DNA of 56,453 bases from Bacteroidaceae bacterium (GTDB taxonomy: Bacteria; Bacteroidota; Bacteroidia; Bacteroidales; Bacteroidaceae): positions 1 through 56,453 of the forward strand of contig JAIKZS010000165.1 in the NCBI GenBank assembly GCA_024682035.1, given 5' to 3'. The notes under the pieces are model-generated. The model worked only from the letters and a program-made list of their open reading frames with translations, did not search any database and had not been told where the DNA came from. The stretch's first letter is position 1. Each line of letters begins with the position of its first letter. The translations under genes were made by a program, and so were the position numbers. Below are positions 25,084-36,531 of this stretch, piece after piece.

Positions 25084-26616
25084 TCAATCAATTTTAAATA
25101 AAGGTAATGCAATTATAAACCTGGTCCCAACATTCAGTTCACTTTCAGCCTTGATGGTACCATTATGGTCAGTAATGATTTTCTTCACATAGGCCAACCC
25201 CAAACCAAATCCCTTTACATCGTGCAGATTACCCGTATGCACGCGATAGAACCTATCAAATATCTTTTTTAAATTTTCTTTCTTTATTCCTATACCATTA
25301 TCCTGCACTGCAATCATCACCTTCTTACCCTCATTCCACGTCTTTACAGTAAGGTGCAAATCCACATCTTCTCTTTTATATTTTACCGCATTATCCATCA
25401 GGTTGAAAATAACATTGGTAATGTGCATCTCATCGGCATAAACTATAGGATCTTCAGCCAACAATTCACTGTCTATTTTACCATTATAACGTTCCACTTT
25501 CAAGGCAAAGGTATTGACCACCCCCTCAATCAAATCATTCATATCTATTTCCTTGGGCTTCATTGTGGCTTTATCGTGATCAAACATAGACATCTGCAGC
25601 ACTTTTTCAACCTCAAGTCTCAAACGCTTGGTTTCATCGTTAATAACACCAGAGATATGTTGAAACATGGTAGGTGATTTCGACACAGCAGGGTCATTCA
25701 GCATCTGAGCGGCTAATGAGATGGTAGAAATTGGCGTCTTAAATTCATGCGTCATGTTATTAATGAAGTCGTTCTTCATCTCGGTTAGTTTCTTCTGACG
25801 GAATATGACATAAATGGTAAAGATGAAGGTCACTAACAGCACCAGAGTAAACACTACTGATGGAATCATAAAACTCACTGAATCAAAAATATAATCACGC
25901 TTACCAGGGAAATGCACCTGCACCATACTCATACGGGCAGGCGTATCATTCAGGAATAAAGGTTGCGTATATACCTGATCGTTACCTTTCTCGTTATAAT
26001 CCGAGCAACGGTAAACCTCCTTACCATCACCATCAATTACCTTGAAATGATAGCTGAGATTCACTCCATTATCCACCAAACCAGAATGGATATAATTATC
26101 CAAATTCCTAAAATTGATTCTTTCCGACACAGGTTTCACGTCAGCATTATACACCATTTGCCAAGCAATCTCATCCAGTAAATCACGCTGATAAAGATAA
26201 CGATTGCGTAACAAATCTGCCATTGAGCGTGATGTTTGCGGAATGGTCTTGGTACCATGGCGTCTTGATATCATTGCCTTAGGCAATTCCTGTGAGTTGC
26301 CCGAAAAAGTCTTGAGCTCAATTTTTGAGCCATCGGGACCCGTTATAGTAAAACTTTGTGCTTGTGTTTTTGAATTCTGAGAGCTTTGACTCCAAGCATT
26401 GCGGTCACGAGTAGAGATATCTTCACGCAGCCAACGGTCCACTTCTTCTGACTCCACATCTTTTGATGCTGCCAACAATGCGCGTTTAACCGACTCATCA
26501 AATTGTTCGTTGCGCATGGTAGCCATCTCTTCTATATAGCTGATCTGAAGATATAGCAGACTAAGGAACGAAAGTCCCATTACAATGCCCAATATCCATA
26601 TCGTTGTTTTCTTCAT
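25084..26616 (-). CDS. rprX: sensor histidine kinase (RprX-like)
   Basis: A 510-residue membrane sensor. TM1 is at about residues 5-24 (TIWILGIVMGLSFLSLLYLQI). A periplasmic sensor region of about 220 residues contains no recognised ligand domain. TM2 is at about 240-265 (IPSVVFTLVLLVTFIFTIYVIF). The HisKA box has phospho-acceptor His290 in NNMTHEFKTPISTISLAAQML. The HATPase domain shows NLMDNAVKYK (N box), VQDNGIGIKKE (G1) and GFGLGLAYVK (G2). The start is the ATG at 26616 (MKKTTIW); an upstream in-frame ATG adds seven residues. A promoter candidate lies at 26686-26657 on the minus strand. The signal sensed is unknown. Confidence 0.9.
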   Translation of the reverse strand: MKKTTIWILGIVMGLSFLSLLYLQISYIEEMATMRNEQFDESVKRALLAASKDVESEEVDRWLREDISTRDRNAWSQSSQNSKTQAQSFTITGPDGSKIELKTFSGNSQELPKAMISRRHGTKTIPQTSRSMADLLRNRYLYQRDLLDEIAWQMVYNADVKPVSERINFRNLDNYIHSGLVDNGVNLSYHFKVIDGDGKEVYRCSDYNEKGNDQVYTQPLFLNDTPARMSMVQVHFPGKRDYIFDSVSFMIPSVVFTLVLLVTFIFTIYVIFRQKKLTEMKNDFINNMTHEFKTPISTISLAAQMLNDPAVSKSPTMFQHISGVINDETKRLRLEVEKVLQMSMFDHDKATMKPKEIDMNDLIEGVVNTFALKVERYNGKIDSELLAEDPIVYADEMHITNVIFNLMDNAVKYKREDVDLHLTVKTWNEGKKVMIAVQDNGIGIKKENLKKIFDRFYRVHTGNLHDVKGFGLGLAYVKKIITDHNGTIKAESELNVGTRFIIALPLFKID

Positions 26617-26656
26617 ATCTGCGTTATTTAATGTCATTTATATCTATTAGACGCAG

Positions 26657-26686
26657 CAAATTTAAGAAATCAAAGTATAAGACGCA
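26657..26686 (-). promoter_or_regulatory. promoter candidate for rprX-rprY
   Basis: On the minus strand the -7 box TAAATTTG is at 26664-26657, with TTG at 26686-26684 and a 19-base spacer. It lies about 40 bases before the rprX ATG and just downstream of the EF-G paralogue terminator. Confidence 0.55.
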
Positions 26687-26738
26687 AGCAATCTGTTAAT
26701 TTTTTTCGAAATTTTTCGTTAACATTACTAAAAAACAA

Positions 26739-26766
26739 GGGCCACACCAAATAATTGGTGTAGCCC
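26739..26766 (-). terminator. terminator of the EF-G paralogue gene
   Basis: A 12-base stem with one mismatch (GGGCCACACCAA at 26739-26750 against 26755-26766). On the minus strand it is followed by TTGTTTTTTAG, a good intrinsic terminator 28 bases after the stop codon. Confidence 0.8.
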
Positions 26767-26793
26767 CTATATATATAATAAGGTGTAAAAGTT

Positions 26794-28953
26794 TTACTCT
26801 TCTTCCTTATTGCTTTCCTCGAACTCTTTGATAAGCTTATTCTGCACATCGGTAGGGACGAGTTCATAGCCAGAGAAACTCATTACAAATGATGCACGGC
26901 CACCAGTAAGTGAACTTAATGCAGTTGAGTAAGATGACATTTCCTTCAAAGGTACTTTAGCGCTCAATTTCTGGAAGCCAGACTCACTATCCATACCCAT
27001 GATCATTGCACGACGTCCCTGCAAATCACTCATCACATCACCCATATAATCAGCTGGTACCAATACATCTACATCATATATAGGCTCCAGAATCTTTGGA
27101 CCTGCATTACGGAACGCCTCACTAAAGGCGTTACGGCCTGCCAACATGAATGAAATTTCATTTGAATCTACAGGGTGCATCTTACCATCGTAAACAATTA
27201 CACGCACATCGCGAGCATAAGAACCTGTTAATGGTCCCTGCTCCAAACGCGACATAATACCCTTCAAGATAGCAGGCATGAAGCGTGCATCGATAGAACC
27301 ACCTACGATGGCGTTGTAGAATACCAACTTACCACCCCAGTCTAATGGATACTCATCCTTACCTTTTACAGAGATACGATATTCCTGGCCGTTGAATTTA
27401 TACAAAGTCGGTTCTGGCATACCTTCAGAATAAGGTTCAACAATGAGGTGCACTTCGCCAAACTGACCAGCACCACCAGACTGTTTCTTGTGACGATAAT
27501 CAGCACGAGCTGCCTTTGTAATAGTTTCACGATATGGAATACGTGGCTCTTCATAGATAATCTGCATCTTCTCATTGTTCTCCATGCGCCATTTCAATGT
27601 ACGCAGATGGAACTCACCCTGACCATAGAGAATTGTCTGACGCAATTCCTTAGACTGATCAACAATCCAAGTTGGATCTTCCTCATGCATACGATTCAGT
27701 AAGCCCATCATCTTTTCCATATCTGCTTCATTAGCAGGACGGATAGCACGTGAGTACTTAGAATTAGGATATTTGATGAAGGTAAATCTGTAATCACAGT
27801 CCTTGCCATTCAAAGTATTACCTACGCGCACATCTTTCAGTTTCACGGTACAACCTATATCACCTGCTACAAGTGCCTCCACCTTTTCACGGTTAGCACC
27901 TGCTGGTGAATAAATTTGTGCAATACGCTCCTTAGAGCCACGGTCTGCATTTGTCAAGTCATCACCCTCATGCAGAGTACCACTCATAACTTTGAAATAT
28001 TGCACATCACCAATATGTGGTTCAACAGATGTCTTGAAGAAGAAGATAGAAGTAGGACCATTAGGATCGGGAACCACTTCTTCACCTGCTGTATTCTTTA
28101 CAGCTGGCATATCGTCAACGAAAGGAACAACATTACCCAAGAACTCCATCAGGCGACCAACACCCATGTCCTTCACTGCACATACGCAGAATACAGGGAA
28201 CATGCCACGAGCAGCTAAACCCTTGCGGATACCCATACGCATCTCATCCTCGCTCAATGGTTCTTCCATAAAGAATTTCTCCATCAATCCCTCATCGTGC
28301 TCAGCTGCAGCCTCTACCAACTTATTATGAAGATCAGTAGCTTTATCCAGCTCAGATGCAGGAATATCCTCGATAGTAGGAGTGCCACCATCTGGACCCC
28401 ATGTATACTTTTTCATTAAGAGCACATCAATCAGTGAATTGAAGTCGGGGCCTTGATTCAAAGGATACTGAATCTGTACCACCTTTGAGCCATATGTTTC
28501 ACGCAGGCGCTCTACACAATTATCAAAATCACACTTATCGCTATCCAATTGGTTTACCAAGAAGATAACTGGCTTACCCAACTTTTCGGTATAACGGAAG
28601 TGATTCTGTGTAGTTACTTCAGGACCGTACTGACCATTAAGCAGCAGAATAGCCGTATCAGTAACATTCAAAGCTGTCAAATATGCACCAGCGAAGTCAT
28701 CACTTCCTGGGCAATCAATGATATTCAGCTTCTTGCCGTTAGCTTCAACATGGAATACTGTAGAGAAAACCGAGTAGCCATATTCCTGCTCTACAGGGAA
28801 ATAGTCACTCACGGTGTTCTTCATGCTCACTCTGCCGCGACGTTTTATAATACCACCCTCAAAGAGCAAAGACTCTGTGAGAGTGGTTTTCCCGGCGCCA
28901 TCACTACCTAGCAAGGCAATGTTCTTAATTTCGTTAGTCTGATATACTTTCAT
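26794..28953 (-). CDS. EF-G paralogue with altered GTPase motifs (EF-G2 type)
   Basis: A 719-residue translation factor with the EF-G domain order (G domain about 1-270, then domains II-V). P-loop GSDGAGKTT is at residues 16-24. Three GTPase motifs are altered. G3 reads DCPGS at 80-84, so the catalytic His of DTPGH is Ser84. The switch I RGIT is replaced by YGYS near 58-61. G4 is NQLD at 134-137 rather than NKxD. Domains IV-V remain well formed (GSIDARFMPAILKGI, DVLVPADYMGDVMSDLQGRRAMIMGM). This matches the EF-G paralogue reported in gut Bacteroides that supports translation without GTP hydrolysis during carbon starvation. A canonical EF-G should be elsewhere. A -7-like TATATTTG at 29025-29018 on the minus strand precedes it. 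Confidence 0.9.
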   Translation of the reverse strand: MKVYQTNEIKNIALLGSDGAGKTTLTESLLFEGGIIKRRGRVSMKNTVSDYFPVEQEYGYSVFSTVFHVEANGKKLNIIDCPGSDDFAGAYLTALNVTDTAILLLNGQYGPEVTTQNHFRYTEKLGKPVIFLVNQLDSDKCDFDNCVERLRETYGSKVVQIQYPLNQGPDFNSLIDVLLMKKYTWGPDGGTPTIEDIPASELDKATDLHNKLVEAAAEHDEGLMEKFFMEEPLSEDEMRMGIRKGLAARGMFPVFCVCAVKDMGVGRLMEFLGNVVPFVDDMPAVKNTAGEEVVPDPNGPTSIFFFKTSVEPHIGDVQYFKVMSGTLHEGDDLTNADRGSKERIAQIYSPAGANREKVEALVAGDIGCTVKLKDVRVGNTLNGKDCDYRFTFIKYPNSKYSRAIRPANEADMEKMMGLLNRMHEEDPTWIVDQSKELRQTILYGQGEFHLRTLKWRMENNEKMQIIYEEPRIPYRETITKAARADYRHKKQSGGAGQFGEVHLIVEPYSEGMPEPTLYKFNGQEYRISVKGKDEYPLDWGGKLVFYNAIVGGSIDARFMPAILKGIMSRLEQGPLTGSYARDVRVIVYDGKMHPVDSNEISFMLAGRNAFSEAFRNAGPKILEPIYDVDVLVPADYMGDVMSDLQGRRAMIMGMDSESGFQKLSAKVPLKEMSSYSTALSSLTGGRASFVMSFSGYELVPTDVQNKLIKEFEESNKEEE

Positions 28954-29074
28954 GATATTAAATAATAAAATTAATAATCTATCTATAATAGTTTCGCTAA
29001 AAAGCGGTGCAAATTAACAAATATAAGCTAGAAAAGCAACTCTTTCTGAACTTTTTTACAATTTCATAACTATT

Positions 29075-32188
<3,114 letters not shown>

Positions 32189-32211
32189 TTAAGTAATATT
32201 TTTATAATCTA

Positions 32212-32219
32212 CAAATTTA
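32212..32219 (-). promoter_or_regulatory. -7 box of the beta-galactosidase gene
   Basis: Minus-strand TAAATTTG, 35 bases before the ATG. No clear TTTG -33 box. It lies back to back with the hemW -7 box at 32240-32247. Confidence 0.4.
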
Positions 32220-32239
32220 CGCTTTTCACAGAAATAAAC

Positions 32240-32247
32240 TACATTTG
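32240..32247 (+). promoter_or_regulatory. -7 box upstream of hemW
   Basis: TACATTTG matches TAnnTTTG; the predicted leader to the ATG at 32353 is about 100 bases. No convincing -33 box was seen. Confidence 0.35.
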
Positions 32248-32352
32248 CAGAGATTTTTTTGAATTAATCGTTGCAAAAACAGGCGCTATCATTTCATAAA
32301 GCAAGCATTCTGCGCATTAATAGCATTGTTTTTGCTCAATTGAGTTTACATT

Positions 32353-33480
32353 ATGGCAGGAATTTACATTCATGTACCTTTTTGCAAGACGCGTTGCGCA
32401 TACTGCGATTTTTACTCCACCACGTTAGCGGAATTGAAGCCTCGCTATATTGAAGCTATATGCCAGGAACTGACCATGCGTCATAACTACCTGCACAATG
32501 CGCACATAGGCAGTTTATATTTTGGAGGAGGCACTCCCTCTCAACTCAAGTCAACTGATTTTAGAAAGATATTCAATTGCATACATAAAACCTACAGTTT
32601 AAACGATTGTCAAGAGATTACCTTAGAAGCAAATCCTGATGACCTGACGGAAGACTACCTACGCCAGCTTTCTTCCTTGCCATTCAACCGCATCAGTATA
32701 GGAATACAAACTTTCCATGACCCCACTTTGCGCCTGCTTAATCGAAGGCATACGGCAAAAGAGGCCATAGAAGCTGTACATCGCTGCCAGCAATATGGTT
32801 TTCAAAATATCAGCATCGATCTCATATATGGTCTTCCTGGCGAGACCCCAGCACAATGGGCAGACGATCTGCACACGGCCTTCACGCTTGGAGTGCAGCA
32901 CATCTCTGCCTATCATCTTACCTACGAACAAGGCACACTTCTTTGGAGAATGCTGCAACGCAAAGAAATAGAAGAAGTAACAGAAGATACCAGTGTAGCA
33001 ATGTTTCGTATCTTATGCGAAGAAATGCGCCAAGCAGGTTTTGAGCACTACGAGATTTCAAACTTTGCCCAGCCCGGCTATCGGTCCAAGCATAATAGTG
33101 CTTATTGGCACGAGGTACCCTACTTGGGGTGTGGTCCTGGAGCCCATTCATTTGATGGTAATGCTCGTGAATGGAATGTATCTTCATTGCAGAAATACAT
33201 CGAAGCATTAGAGAATGGCCATCGTAACTTTGAGCAAGAAACACTTGATACTGACAATCGTTATAACGAACTAATCATGACTCGTCTGCGCACCTGTGAG
33301 GGATTCTCTCTTACTGAACTACGACAACGTTTTGGTAAAAGTTACTACGACTATTGCCTCTTATTGGCTCAGCCATATATCAAGCAAGGATTATTGGAAC
33401 AAAAAGAAGATACCCTTAAGTTAACACAAAAAGGCATCTTCGTTTCAGATGATATCATCAGTGACCTGATGAGGGTATAA
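32353..33480 (+). CDS. hemW: HemW-like radical SAM protein (coproporphyrinogen oxidase-like, heme chaperone)
   Basis: A 375-residue radical-SAM protein. The cluster motif CX3CX2C is Cys11-Cys15-Cys18 (VPFCKTRCAYCDF). Next come the conserved LYFGGGTPSQL, EANPDDLTEDYL, NRISIGIQTFHDPTLRLLNRRH and IDLIYGLPGET blocks, and GCGPGAHSFDG. HemW proteins were long misannotated as oxygen-independent coproporphyrinogen III oxidase (HemN). They lack the HemN N-terminal extension and act as heme-insertion chaperones. The short N-terminus here (VPFC at residue 8) fits HemW. The ATG at 32353 is the natural start. It ends 13 bases before the convergent lipoprotein gene. Confidence 0.9.
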   Translation: MAGIYIHVPFCKTRCAYCDFYSTTLAELKPRYIEAICQELTMRHNYLHNAHIGSLYFGGGTPSQLKSTDFRKIFNCIHKTYSLNDCQEITLEANPDDLTEDYLRQLSSLPFNRISIGIQTFHDPTLRLLNRRHTAKEAIEAVHRCQQYGFQNISIDLIYGLPGETPAQWADDLHTAFTLGVQHISAYHLTYEQGTLLWRMLQRKEIEEVTEDTSVAMFRILCEEMRQAGFEHYEISNFAQPGYRSKHNSAYWHEVPYLGCGPGAHSFDGNAREWNVSSLQKYIEALENGHRNFEQETLDTDNRYNELIMTRLRTCEGFSLTELRQRFGKSYYDYCLLLAQPYIKQGLLEQKEDTLKLTQKGIFVSDDIISDLMRV

Positions 33481-33493
33481 CATCAAGTACGAT

Positions 33494-34015
33494 TTAATTC
33501 GGCACTTCAAGTTTCGCCTTCTCTATCAAGGCCATAAATTCAGCATCCAAGCGCAATATGGCATACTTCAAACTGGAAGCACGAAAAGCAACATTGCCAT
33601 CAATACGTTTGCTAAAGTCCTGTGCAGCAATGCCTAACTCATAGCCTTTACCCAAAATCATGTCTTGGCGTGCAGGCTGAAGTTCTACCAACAACAGGGC
33701 CGTCATCCAACCAGCAGCAGCCTTCTCTTCATTAGTAACAGCATCATCATCGTCCAAACATTGCTCCATACCTTCTGCTATCAAGGCATATAAATTTGGG
33801 GTGGCAGTGGCAGATATAGTCATGCCGAATGGTGCTGCAAAACCCGACACCAAATTACCTAACAATTCCTCCACAGGATCAACGGGTGGTGGAACAGGCT
33901 TATCAGGTACAGGCACAGGTCTTGGATCGTCATTACCCGTACAAGAATAATACGAAACAGACATTGCTATACAAACAATGACTATCAATATGCTGAGGTT
34001 ATATTTATTCTTCAT
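33494..34015 (-). CDS. lipoprotein resembling a catalytically dead class A acid phosphatase
   Basis: A 173-residue protein. A type II signal peptide ends with SYYS-Cys25; a proline-rich linker (PRPVPVPDKPVPPPVDP) follows. The mature part aligns with the neighbouring PAP2 phosphatase: FGMTISATATPNLYAL (64-79) against FGITISAEGTPAIYHV, and AGWMTALLLVELQP (101-114) against LGWSGTLILTEINP. GYELG (124-128) matches GYEYG, and the C-terminal helices end in LDAEFMALIEKAK. The segment holding the KX6RP and PSGH catalytic motifs is missing, and the third-motif His is gone, so it should have no phosphatase activity. It is 26 bases downstream of the phosphatase and convergent with hemW. Function is unknown; a partner or ligand-binding role is an inference. 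Confidence 0.8.
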   Translation of the reverse strand: MKNKYNLSILIVIVCIAMSVSYYSCTGNDDPRPVPVPDKPVPPPVDPVEELLGNLVSGFAAPFGMTISATATPNLYALIAEGMEQCLDDDDAVTNEEKAAAGWMTALLLVELQPARQDMILGKGYELGIAAQDFSKRIDGNVAFRASSLKYAILRLDAEFMALIEKAKLEVPN

Positions 34016-34041
34016 AACTTTTCCATTTATTGGGTTTAGAA

Positions 34042-34767
34042 TTATTTAGCTACCAAAGATTCGAACTCTTTGCGTGCAGCAGCCATATCATCAAGATATT
34101 CCTTGTTGGTATGCAAACGTGCAAAGGCAGCACTAGTAAGTACACGCCCTGCATTGACATCACTCTGCCAATGATAACCAGCAATCACACGACTTTGTCC
34201 GTATTCATATCCACGATCACTCAATTCATCAGCAGCATCAGGGTTAATCTCTGTTAGTATCAGCGTACCACTCCAACCTAAAATGGTATGTCCAGAAGGG
34301 TAAGATCCATTCTTACTCAAATGTTCCTCGTCGCCTGGCACCAACGTATGTTCTTTAAACACCATAAACGGACGTCTGCGCATATAAAATTTCTTGATCT
34401 CCTGACAAATCAAGTCTATCGTCTTGCAGCCCTTGTCAAGCACATGGTAAATTGCCGGTGTCCCCTCAGCAGAAATGGTTATACCAAAAGCATCACTATA
34501 CTCTTGGGCTATAGTATTTGTGCCATAAACAGCATCACGGATGGCCATTTCGGCACGTTCAGCATTCTTCCGCTGTTCCTTCCCCCACATATATTGGTTT
34601 ACGTCATAGCCAAAAGCTATCGATGTACTATCCGGTGGTCCCGGTATCCACACCAACGGGTCGGGTAATTCATCTGCCGTGAAATAAGTCTCGCTTTGAG
34701 CCTGCAAGCCCAAAGTACAAAACAATCCTAATACTTCCACCAGCAGTAATTTCAATAAAAACTTCAT
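34042..34767 (-). CDS. PAP2-family class A non-specific acid phosphatase
   Basis: A 241-residue periplasmic phosphatase. An N-terminal signal peptide (KFLLKLLLVEVLGLFCTLGLQAQ) is followed by the full three-part catalytic signature. KX6RP is Lys125-Arg132-Pro133 (KKFYMRRRP), PSGH is at 157-160 (GSYPSGHTILGW), and SRX5HX3D is Ser192, Arg193, His199 and Asp203 (SRVIAGYHWQSD). These match PhoN/PhoC-type enzymes that release phosphate from a wide range of phosphomonoesters in the periplasm. A minus-strand -7 box TATCTTTG is at 34803-34796. The downstream gene (33494-34015) is a shorter paralogue without these motifs, and the pair is probably one operon. Confidence 0.93.
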   Translation of the reverse strand: MKFLLKLLLVEVLGLFCTLGLQAQSETYFTADELPDPLVWIPGPPDSTSIAFGYDVNQYMWGKEQRKNAERAEMAIRDAVYGTNTIAQEYSDAFGITISAEGTPAIYHVLDKGCKTIDLICQEIKKFYMRRRPFMVFKEHTLVPGDEEHLSKNGSYPSGHTILGWSGTLILTEINPDAADELSDRGYEYGQSRVIAGYHWQSDVNAGRVLTSAAFARLHTNKEYLDDMAAARKEFESLVAK

Positions 34768-34795
34768 TACTTTATCTTTTTATAATTTAAGAGCA

Positions 34796-34803
34796 CAAAG
34801 ATA
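34796..34803 (-). promoter_or_regulatory. -7 box of the acid phosphatase operon
   Basis: Minus-strand TATCTTTG, an exact TAnnTTTG match, 28 bases before the phosphatase ATG and between it and the end of asnB. The -33 box is not clear. Confidence 0.45.
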
Positions 34804-34851
34804 TAAAAAGTTTTTATTACCTATACCCTTTTTCTGAGAAAAGCATAAAGA

Positions 34852-36516
34852 TCAATATGCTTGTTCATGAACGCCCTTGACAGCACGGCCTGATGGGTCA
34901 TTGATACCACGCAAACTGGCATCCCATTCTAAAGCGATGGATGTACTACAAGCGACACTGGCTTCACTGGGGACACTTAATGCGGCCGATTCCGATGGGA
35001 AGTGTTCTGCAAATATGCTACGATAGTAGTATTCCTCTTTATTCTGAGGTGGATTGATAGGGAAACGCTCAGCAGCATGCAACATATCTTCATCGCTAAC
35101 CATCTCAGCAGTTAATTGTTTCAAGGTATCTATCCATGAATAGCCCACACCATCACTAAACTGCTCTTTTTGTCTCCACGCTACCTCTGCTGGCAGTATA
35201 TCAGCAAAAGCTTCACGAACAATCTTCTTTTCGATTGTATGGCCAGGGCACATTTTACTCTCCGGATTAGTGCGCATAGCTACATCTAAAAACTCTTTAT
35301 CAAGGAATGGGACTCGCCCTTCTACTCCCCATGCCGACAAACTCTTATTTGCACGCAGACAGTCATAAAGATACAGTTTGCTCAACTTGCGAACAGTTTC
35401 ATCATGGAAAGCCCTTGCATCTGGCGCTTTATGGAAATAAAGATAGCCTCCAAATATTTCATCGGCCCCTTCACCGCTAAGCACCATTTTTATACCCATT
35501 GACTTGATAACTCGCGCTAAAAGATACATGGGTGTAGAGGCACGAACCGTAGTAACATCATAGGTTTCTATAAAATAGATCACATCCCGAATCGCATCAA
35601 GGCCCTCTTGAATGGTATAATTGATTTCATGGTGAACAGTGCCAATATAATCAGCGACGATTTTGGCTTTGGCTAAATCAGGTGCCCCCTTCAATCCTAC
35701 AGCAAAAGAGTGTAAACGAGGCCAATAAGCTTTTGTCTTGCTATTATCCTCTACACGCATCTCACTATATTTTACCGCTATAGCAGAAATTACAGACGAA
35801 TCAAGTCCACCCGACAGCAACACCCCATAGGGCACATCCGACATCAATTGACGTTTTACAGCCTCTTCGAGCGCATCATGAATTAGTATAGGAGAAGCAT
35901 CATTGTCCTTAACTGCGTCAAATTGCATCCAGTCACGTTTATAATAGCGCTTCATCTCTTTTTCCTGGCTCCAATAATAATGACCAGGTAAGAATGGCTC
36001 ATATCGTTCACACTGTCCTTCAAGCGCTTTTAGTTCTGAGGCGACATATACAGTTCCATCGCTATCATAACCTATATAAAGAGGAATTACACCAATCGGG
36101 TCACGGGCAATGAGAAATTCGTCACGTGCTTCATCATAAAGAACAAAGGCAAAGATACCATTCAAGTCTTCCAAGAAATCTATCCCCTTTTCTCTATAAA
36201 GCGCAAGTATAACCTCACAGTCACTACCTGTCTGAAAATCATATTGTCCAGCAAAACGGCGACGGATATCTTGGTGATTGTATATTTCACCATTCACAGC
36301 TAAAACCTGCTGGCGGTTGGGCGAGAAGAGAGGTTGTCCACCAGATTCCGGATCAACAATACTCAATCGTTCATGTGCAAGAATTGCAGTCCCTCCACAA
36401 TAAATACCACTCCAGTCAGGCCCACGATGCCGTATTTTTTGACTCATCTTCAGAGCTTTCTCACGCAATACTTGTGTTTGCTCTTTCACGTTTAAAATTG
36501 CTGTAATTCCACACAT
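34852..36516 (-). CDS. asnB: asparagine synthetase B (glutamine-hydrolysing)
   Basis: A 554-residue cytosolic enzyme making asparagine from aspartate, glutamine and ATP. The class II amidotransferase nucleophile is Cys2 (MCGITAIL) after Met removal. KIRHRGPDWSG and HERLSIVD are the usual glutaminase motifs. The synthetase domain has the PP-loop LLSGGLDSSVISAI and GEGADEIFGGY. The length matches E. coli AsnB (554). It is the last gene of the six-gene minus-strand array, 15 bases after glmS, and duplicates the role of the ammonia-dependent asnA at 2680-3717. Confidence 0.96.
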   Translation of the reverse strand: MCGITAILNVKEQTQVLREKALKMSQKIRHRGPDWSGIYCGGTAILAHERLSIVDPESGGQPLFSPNRQQVLAVNGEIYNHQDIRRRFAGQYDFQTGSDCEVILALYREKGIDFLEDLNGIFAFVLYDEARDEFLIARDPIGVIPLYIGYDSDGTVYVASELKALEGQCERYEPFLPGHYYWSQEKEMKRYYKRDWMQFDAVKDNDASPILIHDALEEAVKRQLMSDVPYGVLLSGGLDSSVISAIAVKYSEMRVEDNSKTKAYWPRLHSFAVGLKGAPDLAKAKIVADYIGTVHHEINYTIQEGLDAIRDVIYFIETYDVTTVRASTPMYLLARVIKSMGIKMVLSGEGADEIFGGYLYFHKAPDARAFHDETVRKLSKLYLYDCLRANKSLSAWGVEGRVPFLDKEFLDVAMRTNPESKMCPGHTIEKKIVREAFADILPAEVAWRQKEQFSDGVGYSWIDTLKQLTAEMVSDEDMLHAAERFPINPPQNKEEYYYRSIFAEHFPSESAALSVPSEASVACSTSIALEWDASLRGINDPSGRAVKGVHEQAY

Positions 36517-36531
36517 AGCATTATTCTTTTA

